Below, one piece after another: positions 44,303-56,010 of a stretch of 64,000 nucleotides of DNA. The notes below the pieces were generated by a model. That model was not told the origin of the DNA and did not search any database. It was given only the letters and a program-made list of their open reading frames with translations. The position numbers were made by a program, and so were the translations under genes. Within the stretch, counting starts at the first letter, position 1; each line of letters opens with the position of its first letter. Source of the stretch: Zeugodacus cucurbitae (Eukaryota; Arthropoda; Insecta; Diptera; Tephritidae); contig NC_071671.1 of assembly GCF_028554725.1 (NCBI RefSeq), positions 51,916,001-51,980,000 of the forward strand, written 5' to 3'.

Positions 44303-45170
44303 GTTTCGCAGCTTTAGTTTATACAGGGTTATGAGCAGTCAAAACTAGACAAACGAGTTGGAGGTGGGGTATTCTCAGAAAAGCTAGATACCAGAATCGC
44401 CTTCCGGCTACCGGATCATTGCAGTGTGTTCCAAGCAGAAATCACTGCAATTAAAGAAAGCCTTCTCGTTCTGGCAAAAAGAGTGTTAGCCACCAGGCAA
44501 ATATTCATATTCTCGGATAGTCAAGCGGCTTTGAAATCATTAAAGTCTCATATAATATCTTCTAAGATAGTGAAAGAATGCTTGGATTTATTATTGTCAA
44601 TGACGTCATATTTCACGATACACCTGCAATGGGTCCAAGAACAAAGCGACAACCCTGGGAACTGTGTGGCAGATGAGCTAGCCAGATTGGGCACCACACT
44701 GCACTTGGAGGCCGATAAAGAGGCAATATATATACCTCTGGCAACCTGCAAATACTTAATCAGTCATGCAGTAGATACGGCTGAATCACAATGGAAACAA
44801 GTAACGACTTGCTCCGTAAGCAGACAAACGTGGCCAGAGTGGAATAAGAGCCGTACTTGTCGCTTATTGAAATTTATGAGGAATGTAACAAGAAACCTTG
44901 TGGGGGTGTTAACGGGGCACTGTCTGATTGGGAGACACGCCAGCAGACTGGGGCTACATTTCAATGATTACTGTAGGAGCTGCCAAGAAGAAGAAGAAGA
45001 AGAAACAATTAGGAAAAGAATCGCAGCTATTGGACGCGGTTTTCTCGAGGATGTGGGCGAAGGTGCTCATGTCAAATTGGGAGAGCTTTTTCACAGTGGT
45101 ATCACAATGGGCCTCCCAAAGGCCAAGGTGCGTCGTTAGACAGCCACTTAACCTAACCTAACCTATGAGC
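44303..45170 (+). mobile_element. I-like LINE RNase H and C-terminal fragment
   Basis: The open frame begins about 44355 (VGGGVFSEKLDTRIAFRL). It contains RNase H motifs: FQAEITAIKESLL with the catalytic glutamate, IFSDSQAALKSL with the catalytic aspartate, and VADELARLGT near the third acidic site. A LTGHCLIGRHASRLG-FNDYCRSCQEEEE knuckle region follows. Beyond the EEEEEE run part of the usual segment is deleted. The end carries TTAACCTAACCTAACCT, probably a short 3' tail repeat. A GTG, not an ATG, begins the listed reading, as expected for a fragment. Confidence 0.8.
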
Positions 45171-45845
45171 AGTGAAGCGGAGAGATCGAAATTCTTTAAA
45201 TTCGGCACTACAGAACTTTTGAGCATTTTCATGAAAGGGAACAAATGCTTACTTTTTATGTTTTAAAAACTAAATGTGTTCAGCTTGATAACACCGAATA
45301 TTTCATAAAGATATTCGAAAATTTGAGAATATTATTATAATTTGAATGAAAGGTGTTGGTCAGACTAAATTTTAAAAATTCGATTTTTCTCAAAATTTTG
45401 ATTACAAATAAATCTATGTGGAATTAGGCAACTGTTTTGTTAACACAAATACATACATTTATTTGGGAATATTTTCGAAATCATTATTGATGGGCGAAAT
45501 CGATCCCATTTAACTGATAAATTTTTGGCAACTTTCCATAGGTGCACGTGGGAAGCAATTGATGGCACCACTCAATGATGAAGTTTTCTTTGATAATTTA
45601 TTTTCAGCACATTGAGGAATACATGATATTAGATATTGTTAACAGTTAGTTATTTGTCAATAAGTTATTGTGAGATATTTTATTGTCTATAATATTGACA
45701 CGAACTTCTTCATATAAAATAAAATAAAATATGTGGGTTTCCAAAGTAAACCACTTTTGACCCAATTAAGTTGATTTGTTTGACGATTTTGCACATTATC
45801 AAATATTTGTTAATTCTATAGCATTTTTTAAGTTAAAATTTTAAA
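45171..45845. other. AT-rich stretch, nothing recognised
   Basis: No gene, RNA or transposon is seen. Confidence 0.35.
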
Positions 45846-48005
45846 AATATTTGCTCGTGTTTACACTTTTAAAATAAACCCGAAAGTTAACCACAACTCA
45901 CGTTCGATAATATTTGTCGATATATGCATACACATGCGACAATATATGTTGGGATAATATTTGCTTAATTAACTCTATACACACTTTTAAATTTGTTTAC
46001 TGAAGTCAGAGGTGGAGAAAAATTTTTGTAGGAGAGGAGGTGTTAAAAAGTCAAGGAATGTGAGGAAAAGGGTTTGTTTGAGAGCAAACATGGCTTATAA
46101 ATAAAAGAGCCCATTTGAATTAGCATGGAAAAATTTGGAAATATGTAAAATATAACATCGTAAAATTATACAAAATAGTTTCTTCACCCTTCTGCTATGT
46201 TAGGAAAAATTACACTAATAACACTATTTTATTGAAATAGTTCATATTTTTTTATTTGAATCAAGTTAAGTGTATATTAATTGTAGAAAATAGTTGAGAT
46301 ATGTATGTTTTAACGGCAATTTTCACAAACTAAGCTGCTGTGTTCCTTGCGAACAAATTTTTGGCACGTACTACAAACAGCTGAATATTTGTTCGAATTT
46401 TTTGTTGATGACAGAAGAAACATCGCTGTCGTTTTTTGATGGATTCATTTCTGGCAGAGCATAGAGCTGTGCAAAATATACTCGATTTCCGATAACTAGC
46501 TTTCTTTGTCGGCGTTTTTGATCGAGTGATGTAATAATAAACGGCAAATGTTTCAAAATACTAGGTGGGTCAAATTGACCCAACAACGTAATAAGTGTAA
46601 TGAAATTACATTTGGCATCCTCCAGCAACATAAAAAACAGATATTATTTAAATTTTCATATTTATCTATTCCTTTTACTGCAGTTAACAAATAGAAGAAG
46701 AATCAATACAATACGACTAGACTAACGCGCGAATTTCGACGAGTTTTACTGAAAATTGGGTCAAATTGACCCAAACATAGCAGAAGGGTTAAGAATATGT
46801 CAAGTCTCATTGTACAATTTTAAATAATATTTATTGCCACATAAAAACACTTGAATTTTATGGTTATTTTCGATTAAATTGCTTAGAGTTTATAGAGTTT
46901 TGGCCAATAAGTCGTTTTATGCAGATGGCTTTATAAATATATTGTAATAATTTATCAAATTCGATCATAAGTATGGTTCTTAAGAAAGTTGGGGCCCAGC
47001 GCCACCCATCGAGAAAATATGTTTTTACGAAGACCTTAATATTCCAGAACAAACATCTTGATTGAATTCAAGCGTACTTTCAGTGTGAATTTTAATTTTT
47101 GAATGAATAAATTAAAGATTTCTAAACAACAACAACTACAAAGCGAAACAAGAAATTCGAGCCACTGATGCCTCAGTTTACCATCAAAGCTGTTGCCAAT
47201 TTACGGCTATTGGTGACTACATTTTTTATTGGATACACAATGGATCTGCGGCAAGTGCTTTCCGGTTATACATACCCACATCTATACACATACACGTACG
47301 GATATTTTTATTGATGTTAAAATATTTATTATTACACACACACGTATCTATATTTGGATTTTATACCTAAAATGGTAGTTGTGTCGCATTAATTTTATTT
47401 CTTTTCTGTGCTATGCACATGTATGCACTTTAGTGTGAAAGCCATTTGGTTGCTGTTGTTGTACGAAAATTTAATGATTTTACCAAATGTTTGCGGTTTT
47501 GGCAATGATTTGCTTCGATAAATCCACTGACAGGCTCATACTGTATGACATGTATGTCATTCTTTCCGATTTCGTGATAAATGGTGAAAATTCAAAGCAA
47601 TCATTTAAGAAACGTGTACAAGTATTTATATTTAGTATACCCAGCAATGAAGTAGTTGAAAGGACAACCAAGTGTCAGAGCTCATTTTGATCAAAACTAT
47701 ATCAGCACATAGTAGTATAAAGCACCGAAAAGAAAATAGTTCAACTCTTGACACAAGTCACTAGTGGATGGTGAAAGAAAGTTATTTTTTTCGGAGTAGT
47801 AGTAGTTTACTTTTCTACTTGATATATTAATAAACTGGTACTTTTCGGAATAGTTCTATTTGCTAAGGAAATTATTATTTTTCTACTTAGATATTCATGT
47901 ATGTATGTGTGTAATACTTCCGCTGTAGCCACTCGTTGACCACAGGCGGCTTTAATAGCATCCGCTTTTGTGTTTGAATAAAGTACTTTCGACAGCAGAA
48001 AAATG
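45846..48005 (+). repeat. Paralogue of the BEN-array flank (gene-free version)
   Basis: Matches 18757-19870 and 27684-28794 in scattered, ordered anchors up to TTTGAATAAAGTACTTTC (about 47970). Together with 49217-49400 it brackets 1.2 kb that has no BEN gene, whereas in the array the two homologous flanks bracket an RTE-like tail, a BEN gene and a Jockey fragment. Confidence 0.7.
46187..46788 (-). mobile_element. piggyBac-like element, internally deleted
   Basis: CCCTTCTGCTATGTT (46187-46201) and AACATAGCAGAAGGG (46774-46788) are perfect 15-base inverted ends starting CCC. The right end abuts TTAA, the piggyBac target; the left abuts TTCA, one base off. On the minus strand, bases about 46376 to 46311 encode VCSTCQKFVRKEHSSLVCEN then CR and a stop, the cysteine-rich C-terminus typical of piggyBac transposases. 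The catalytic domain is gone. Confidence 0.8.
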
Positions 48006-49216
48006 CTTTAAGTGTGTCGGAACACGTTATATTGAAATCGATGAAAATGAAGTATGTTAGACGTTTATATGGTTTATTGTCCTTTTATTATAACATAGCC
48101 CTCAATGCTGGAAGCAATGATATAAAAAAGAAATTATTTAAAAAACTAAATTGACATAAATTTGGTATATTTTAATAATTTCTAAATCTTTGAGTTATAT
48201 TAAAAACCACTAATCTAAATGAAATCTATATACAAGTCTTCTCAAAAACCTTTCGAAAGTCCTTTCACAGATTTTTGTTGAAGATTATCTGATATTTAAT
48301 TTACTTTTATTTATTGCAACTCTCTCATAAATTATTTTGCTCTTTAAAGCGCATCCGAATACTTTCTGAAAGCCAATTCAGTTTAAGATTTATTCGAAGA
48401 AGTACACTGCGAAATAGAGAATTAGTATCACGTCTGCTAGAATACTAGAATACAATTCAATTGACAGTTTTTGCTGCTTTTACCTTATTTAATTTTCTGT
48501 TTTTCTTCACACTTTTTCATTCACTTGCCATTTAATCATTCGCCATTTAATGCCTTTGTGGACTAAGTAAATGGCTTAAGGAACAATTGAGTTGCTCGGT
48601 CGTCCACTTGATGTGAAAATTGCAGGCGAAAACCAGGAGAAAATCAAAACAAAAGCACAGCGGAAAAGCTAGAGAAAATGAAAAAGCAAGAAAAAAATTC
48701 TACATTAAAAAAAGAAATTGGCAAACTGCCGGAAATCAATAATTCTCTCGACTGTTCACAACTTAAGTGGCCAGAAAATGAAACCAGAAAAACAACAACA
48801 GCAATGCGAACTATACGTATGTGGCAACATTGTTTTGTTGTTGCAAATGAATATTAAAGAAATTTTATTTCGATTAAAAAAATTTCTGATTTTTCCTTTA
48901 CTATTTTTCTTCGCTTTGGAATGTATTTGTGTTGTGCTTTTTTATTGCTTGTTGTAATTATACTTTGTTGCACCGGCAACGCTGCCGTCCTGTTTCACTT
49001 ACATTTCATACACCTGGCCTTGAGGACCACCGAGCCAGTAGCGGAAGTTTACTGTTATTGAAATATTTGTTTGCTAATCTGCCGGAAATTTTTGCTTTGT
49101 TTTACTGCTATTCTATTTTTATGTACATTCTATGTAAATTTTTGCTTTCAATGATCGCTTACCATTTTGATAACTCACCTGCCGTACATTTGTACATATG
49201 TATGTATATAAATTGC
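48006..49216. other. Non-coding stretch between paralogous flanks
   Basis: No gene is seen. Open frames at 48718-48957 and 48929-49276 are AT-rich and match no family that I recognise. No trace of the BEN gene is visible. Confidence 0.4.
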
Positions 49217-49400
49217 GTAAACTTTCTAGCCTATCATCATTCAGGGACTCAGTTGGCATCCGTGTCATCATTGTAATTGCCGCAAATTATGGAAATTTAA
49301 ATTGACCCAGTTGTTATTCAAATTTAATACCAGTCAGTCGCCAGCGTTGTGGGTCTACGGATGCTTTTTGCTGGTTTCTTATCATAACCTCAAAATCATG
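49217..49400 (+). repeat. Paralogue of the flank at 22731
   Basis: AACTTTCTAGCCTA, GGACTCAGTTGGCATCC, TTTAATACCAGTCAGT and GTTGTGGGTCTACGG follow the order of 22731-22890. The homology begins exactly where the Jockey fragment breaks in the array copies. Confidence 0.7.
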
Positions 49401-49759
49401 GAAACTTTGGAAATTTATTTTTTTGATAAATAAAGATTTTGTTGTAAATCTACTAATAATGGTTAATACAGTTCTTAAGCACTTGTAAATAACGGATGCA
49501 CTTATATAAGAACATTTTTTCATGCAGAATCCGGAATTCTAATTTATATTTGTACATGAAAATGTGTTAAACAAGTTGAAACTGAAATAAAAAATATGTT
49601 CCTGAGAAATAGGCTCACTTCTATAAAGGCCAAGTGCTGTATTGAAAACAAAACAATAATTTCAGCACTTTTCAAGCCGCAATGTTTGCAGTTAACTATA
49701 AGCAACCGAGCACTCAATTATTGCTTATTAAGTATTGCTATTGCTGCTTAAGTAGCGAT

Positions 49760-51480
49760 AGGTAGTAAGAGTATGTATGTGATTGGCGTTGCAACCGTTT
49801 AGCCGGTTATAGCCGAATCGACGATAGTGCGCCACCTCTCTCTCTCCTTCGCAGTTCGGCGCCAGTTGGAGATCCCAAGTGTAACCAGGTCGCTCTCCAC
49901 CTGGTCCCTCCAACGGAGTGGAGGCCTTCCCCTTCCTCGGCTTCCTCCGGCGGGTACTGCATCGAACACTTTCAGGGCTGGAGTCTTTTCGTCCATTCGG
50001 ACAACATGACTTTTTATTCGCTGAACTATGTCAATGTCGTCGTATAACTCGTACAGCTCATCGTTCCATCGTCTGCGGTATTCGCCGTTGCCAATGTTCT
50101 GAGGACCATAAATCTTACGCAAAATTTTCCTCTCGAAAACTCCTAGTATCGTCTCATCTGATGTTGACATCGTCCAAGCTTCTGCACCGTAAAGCAGGAC
50201 GGGAATGATAAGCGACTTGTAGAGCTTGATTTTGGTTCGTCGAGAGAGGACTTTACTGGTCAATTGCCTACTCAGTCCAAAGTAGCACCGGTTGGCAAGA
50301 GTTATTCTGCGCTGGATTTCGAGTCTGACATTGTTCGTGTTGTTGATGCTGGTTCCCAGGTATACGAAATTATCTACGACCTCGAAGTTATGACTGTCAA
50401 CAGTGACGTGGGAGCCAAGACGCGAATGCTCCGACTGTTTGTTTGATGACAGGAGATATTTCGTCTTGTCCTCATTCACCTCCAGACCCATTCGCTTCGC
50501 CTCCTTATCCATGCGGGAAAAAGCAGAACAAACGGCGCGGTTGTTGCTTCCGATGATATCAATATCATCGGCGTACGCCAGCAGCTGTACACTCTTGTAG
50601 AAGATTGTACCTTCTCGGTTTAGCTCTGCAGCTCTTATAATTTTTTCCAGCATCAGGTTAAAGAAGTCGCACGATAGTGAGTCACCTTGTCTGAAACCTC
50701 GTTTGGTATCGAACGGCTCGGAGAGGTCCTTCCCAATCATGACGGAGCTTTTGGTGTTGCTCAACGTCAATTTACACAGCCGTATTAGTTTTGCGGGGAT
50801 ACCAAATTCAGACATCGCGGCGTAAAGGCAACTCCTTTTCGTGCTGTCGAAAGCAGCTTTAAAATCGACAAAAATGTGGTGTGTGTCGATCCTCTTTTCA
50901 CGGGTCTTCTCCAAGATTTGGCGCATGGTGAATATCTGGTCAGTTGTCGATTTTCCAGGTCTAAAGCCACACTGATAAGGTCCAATCAGTTTGTTGACGG
51001 TGGGCTTTAGTCTTTCACACAGTACGCTCGATAGAACCTTGTATGCGATATTTAGGAGGCTGATCCCACGGTAATTGGCGCAGATTGTGGGGTTTCCCTT
51101 TTTATGGATTGGGCAGAGCACACTGAGATTCCAATCGTCAGGCACGCTTTCTTCCGACCATATTCTGCAAAGAAGCTGATGCATGCACCTTATCAGTTAA
51201 CGTTTGCAGGGGTCGTCATCAAAAGGGGGTGTCTCATCCGAGGCTTTCGTAGATTTTTCATTGGTACTTCGTTTTTATGTGGTGGGTCCCAAGCCCTACG
51301 CACAACCGCATAAGCGGGCTTCGCCTTCTCACTTTAGCTCGCCTTCAAACGGATGTCTGTTGGCTACCCAGAGGATACTTGGTCTAAAACCGGAAGTCCT
51401 GAGCTGCTTGAACCATGTGGAGAAGAATCGTTTCTGGCCACTCCCAAGTGAATGACAATCGAAAACTTTCCTCACTTGCG
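49760..51480 (-). mobile_element. RTE-like LINE, internally deleted
   Basis: Minus strand. About 51480-51200 looks like leader sequence of the element and is joined directly to the middle of the reverse transcriptase at about 51198 (LIRCMHQLLCRIW), so the endonuclease and fingers are missing. The 3' end runs through GYNRLNGCNANH-type sequence near 49770. It belongs to the same family as the broken fragments in the BEN array but is much better kept. Confidence 0.7.
49799..51198 (-). pseudogene. RTE-like reverse transcriptase, N-terminally truncated
   Basis: A continuous frame of about 465 codons. From the methionine at 51184, motifs in order are NYRGISLLNIAYKVLS (38-53), [13 protein letters not shown] (73-85), the catalytic FVDFKAAFD (105-113), KRGFRQGDSLS (161-171), the catalytic LLAYADDIDI (201-210), LSSNKQSEHSRLG, NFVYLGTSINN and LLYGAEAWTMS. 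The C-terminus reads GRGRPPLRWRDQVESD and ends SAITG. Both aspartate motifs are intact, but the element lacks its front. The methionine is not a true start, as frame and homology continue upstream a little. The clade name is tentative. Confidence 0.82.
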
Positions 51481-52129
51481 TGAACTTCTACACATGATCC
51501 CATCCTCCAAGTAAGAGTAATAGTAGAAAAACAGTTTAATATTATGTTAAAATACCCAATCTTATATATAAAGACTATTAGATATGCATCTGAGTGCTAA
51601 TTTGTGTCAGCTTTTTGTTATTCTCATTTTAACTTTTATCATGGAACAATGAAAATATCACTTTTTTATTCAGATTCCTTTTTTGATTAATATAGAATAT
51701 TCATTTGTTTGACTTTTATTGATGTTTTCTTCTCTCTCATGTATATTTCTTAGTTTTTTTATGGAAGGATGAAGGTTCCCTTGCTCCCTTGTTTTTCTAG
51801 TTACTTGTATCATTGTAAGAGCTGTTTGCAATTGCCATCCATTAATTTTTTCGCCTTATTTATCAAAAATCAGTCAAACATAGTCGTCATAGACTAAATA
51901 CGTACACACATTGTTAAATAGTAGGAATTCTTGCAACCGAAAGAGTGTGACACTCCTTTTCGCAACATACGTTGAAGTAATGAACGTCATTTGCAAGAAA
52001 ACGAAGAGAAACTGGTACAAATCAAACGCAATAAGAAGAAGAGTTCTCTTTTTGTTTTGTTTTTTTTATCTTTCGTTTTTAAAGAACTTCGTCTTTGTCT
52101 TCAGTGTCATTAAATAACATAATTCAAGT
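51481..52129. other. AT-rich stretch left of the large inverted repeat
   Basis: No gene, RNA or transposon recognised. Confidence 0.35.
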
Positions 52130-55100
52130 TCTGGAAAGAAAAGTGAAATTTTGCGGGTAAAATATAAAAGTAATGAAAGTGGAACATGATTTTTCTACTG
52201 TATGACAGCAGCCAGCAGCAGGCTGTCAATCTACTCGTGCTCGTGTGCCGCCAAGGAACGCAAAAATCTGCCGAAAATCATACTACCACATTTGATTGTG
52301 GTATTTTTTGTTTTGTTTTTTACTGTCAGAAAATACCCCTTGTTGCTTTTAGTATTACAATCCGATATTTGCTAGGGCAAATAAAGAAAAACATAATTCA
52401 TATTATTACTTAAGCTTTTTATTACGTCTATCAACAGCTTAAAGACTCACACTTGCAAAACGTGTTTGTTTTACTCACTTGACGCTTTCGCATTGAAAAT
52501 TTTGTTATTTTTTTTTTTCAATAATTCGTTCTTCTACGTGGCTTTTGCAATTTACACATAAAATAGCAGTTAACGTCTACTGTGGGGGCGAGTGTGTGGG
52601 CGAGGAAGTTGACAAACACTTAAAAGAGCAGATTAAAGAACCAATTCTAAATGAGGCGATGCGACTTTAGCAACAGGTCATAACATTTGGCGGCATACAC
52701 CAGCTGCCGTTGACAGGACGACAGGCAAGTCATTGTCACAAATTAAGTTATTTATCAATATCAGCGCCACCTGCATACACAAACACTCACATATACACAC
52801 CTGCATTTGTAAATAAATAGGTGAGACAATTGTAATATATGCGTAAATGAGCTCTTGCCTACTGCTGTGCGGCGAAGTGTCCTTGGCGTCGCTTGACAAC
52901 ATCCATTGCATTGGAATGTGATCGCTGATGACATTGCTCATTTAAAGGGGGTCCCCCTATAAGCACGGTACCATTAAGTGTGAACTCTCTCTTCTTACTT
53001 TGACCTCATCACAGCATTTTACTATATTTATTCATATATTAATCCCAGAAAGATAAACAAAATTGTGTAGTCGTGGAGGGAGCCGTGAGCTTATGCGGCA
53101 GATAGTGTGCTGTCGGATTTTTTTCCACACTAAAGTACACATCCAACGGATGGCGAAGGATTTTCCAGCTCAGACAAGTTGAGAACCAAACGCGGGCGAA
53201 CAGAAGAATCCCAGTAATTACTTGTGTACACAGACAGTTGGTATTTATGTCACACTGTGCTATTTAGTAAAAATAAGGCAAAAAGGGGAGTGTGTGTGTG
53301 GGGTCAGCAAATATGTACTAGTGTCATCAGTTGGGTTAGGTTGGGTTGAATAATAAATTCCTAATTGGTATTGACGAAGAGACACCGTGGTGTTGCACAT
53401 TTGTTGCAGTTTTCTGTTGTTTTTTGTTTTTGTTCGCGGTTTTCTAAGCTGCCAATGTGGCTAAGTGTCGTCAGGTGTGTGGTAGCAGGGCAAAACAGTT
53501 ACATATGCAGAACGAGCTAGCTCATAAATATGTATTAAATAGTTGTGCTGAGTACGATAGCAATTCAGGTATTTTGCGGCATGGTAAGTGATAGCGTTTA
53601 CATATCATTGGCTGCTCAAACTATTTGCAATTTAATCTATGAGCAGTGAAATTCTTCTCACTGCAACACATACTAACTACTTCACTTCATAAGTTACCTT
53701 TAATAATAGCTGTATTTTATGGCATATGAAGTGAGTCTAATTTGTGTGAACTTAACTTAATCACTTCAACTGAGCTACCCACCTGTCGCAACAATATCAG
53801 ATTTCACAGTTCACATGACATTATTCAATTAATATGCAATTTTCGCACCAAATTAATTCGATTCTACATTTACATTATAATTATTTGGAAAAAAATTGCA
53901 AAAATAATATTACAGCTGCTATTGTGCTTTTGCTATTGTATTCCTATACACTTACACACATATACAGCGCTGTATTGTAATATGTCAAAATCTGTATTCT
54001 GGAAGACATCATGCTGCTTTCGCCTATATCGCTTTTACACAGATCAATAAATGTATATGAGATTTCCTGAAAGGCAGAGCAATACAAATATGCTACTACC
54101 TATGCACATATATTCGGCCGCAAGTTATTAAAAAGTTACAAATTGCAATATGTCCATACAAGTGCGTGTGTATATTCTCTTCCGTGCAACTGCAAACAGC
54201 TGAACTTTGTCTCACTTAATACAGATTGTTCATTTAATGACTTTTTGCTATTGCAGCATTTTGAGCACATATTTATGTCCTCTTATACATGCATGCAAAC
54301 GTTGTTAATTTTTAATATGCATCCTTTGTATGCAGGCTGTGTGGCAATTAAAGCTGTCTGCTTACTCAATTTGGTTTCAATGTTAACTGTATGTTAACCC
54401 TCTCCTTCTCTGTCTCTCTCTCTCTCGCTCCACTTACATGCTGTTTTAAATACTTTGTGGCATTCCATGAATACTCAATTATTTTTCACACGTATTTGTA
54501 TGTATGTATGTATGTCTTCTCTTCAATCCATACCCCATTTATTCTCTCTCCACTGTGCTCAATAAGCTTATTATTACGTAGTCATTTTGTAAATCATGCA
54601 AAGACATACACAAACTACTTGAAGTTTTCACGAGATCAGTTACAGGAAATTGGATTACAGTTTTTGTTTTGCACTTAATTTCTGTTAATTTAATTGGCTT
54701 GAAAATATGGGTGCTTGTTGTACTCTGCTAGATACCGAAATAATTAGTTATTTTAGCACACAATAACGTTGGAGGATCGGGTTTTATATGTGTGTGTTTG
54801 GGAAAGGGTGTGAAGTTCAATTCTTCTATTTACAATTTAATTAAACAGCTATGATATAGGTTTATCATTCCATTATTAGCCTTATTTTGTCCGAATTTTA
54901 TTTATTATAATAGTCTAGTATACTTTTTTTTATCGATTTTCTTCCATCTTCTAAATAAACTACTTAAATGAATTGATTATACCTTCAAAGTGTTTGAACT
55001 TCCCCTACTGATCGAAGAATTGCCTGCTGTGTGAAAACAATTTAGAGGGGAAAATAGATTTTTTGCTGCCAATTCTCCTCATTTATTTCAATAATAAATG

Positions 55101-56010
55101 CACTGCCTCTACAAAGGCATGTACAAAGTTCCGCGTGACCGCAAACCAGAGGTGCCAAATTAAGTTTGAGTCAAAATTCATCAACTGTCTACTCGCCTTA
55201 AAAAAATGATATCCTTACCATTTCACTGTTAAACAGCTTGAGCTTTATCGCCCAGTTAAATAATTTACACCAAACAAACCACTTGCTACACAGTTAGTCA
55301 CCAGTGTATTCTTGAATGCATACTTTCCCGAAGATTGTTCCTTTGCCAGACACAGTTATTTCCATATTCTCCAAACATATGCGTTTATATTTAGAACTCA
55401 ATGCACTTTTTTAGAAATGTAACAGCGCAGCAAAGTGAACAACGCACACACCACAGTCTTCACGCATGCCATTCGCTAAAGCACGGCCTTGCGCCACAGA
55501 TCACACATTGGTTCGCTGCGTTCTGATGCGATGCCAGATATGTATTTTTGTTTTTGTAAGTGTACTTTTCCGTATTTTCCATAGGGTTTAATATGCAATA
55601 GCACCGTCATTTACACTCCATGCGGCATGATCTAATTTCTACAACCGTAAGATGGTTGAATGGACTTTAGTGCGATTAAACTGGTGTGAAAAATTAACGG
55701 CTTTATATTATATTTATAATAAAATGCGGAACTAAATGTAGATATGCATTTGGTGGGTCACAAGTAAACCGAAGTACTTGGTAAGGAAGTGTCCCACCCT
55801 TTTAACTATGTGAGCGAGCTATGAGGGTGAAACCTATTATGGAGGGACCAGTAGAAACATGTTTTTAAAGATATAATATTATATATTTTGATATTTTTAC
55901 GTCCTTTAAGAGGGCGGGCTTAGAAGTAAGACCAGTATTTTGTACTATGAACTACTTCAAGATATCAATTAATATAGAATGGAAATCTACCACGAACTCT
56001 TGCGGGAATT
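52130..56010 (+). repeat. Left arm of a diverged large inverted repeat
   Basis: Anchors pair in reverse order and opposite strand with 59815-64000. GCGGGTAAAATATAAAAGTAATGAAA (52154) pairs with the last 50 bases of the window. CCGCCAAGGAACGCAAAAAT (52248) pairs with about 63857. CAGGTGGCGCTGA (complement, about 52770) pairs with 62034. The TTGGGTTAGGTTGGGTTGAATAA region (53332) pairs with 60897. CTCAAACTATTTGCAATTTA (53614) pairs with 60640. TTTGTCCGAATTTTATTTATT (54884) pairs with 60326. TTTATCGCCCAGTTAA (55244) pairs with 60109. TACTTCAAGATATCAAT (55953) pairs with 59878. The part 53750-54845 has little counterpart. No gene is seen. Confidence 0.8.

Noticed and set aside
45146..45165. CCTAA repeats as an insect telomere remnant
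   Set aside because: Only about three units, placed at the end of a LINE and so explained as its 3' tail. Flies generally lack TTAGG telomeres.
54391..54678. 95-codon frame with serine/leucine-rich start
   Set aside because: It runs through a TC microsatellite and a GTAT repeat; the composition is simple and it is not kept in the other inverted-repeat arm.
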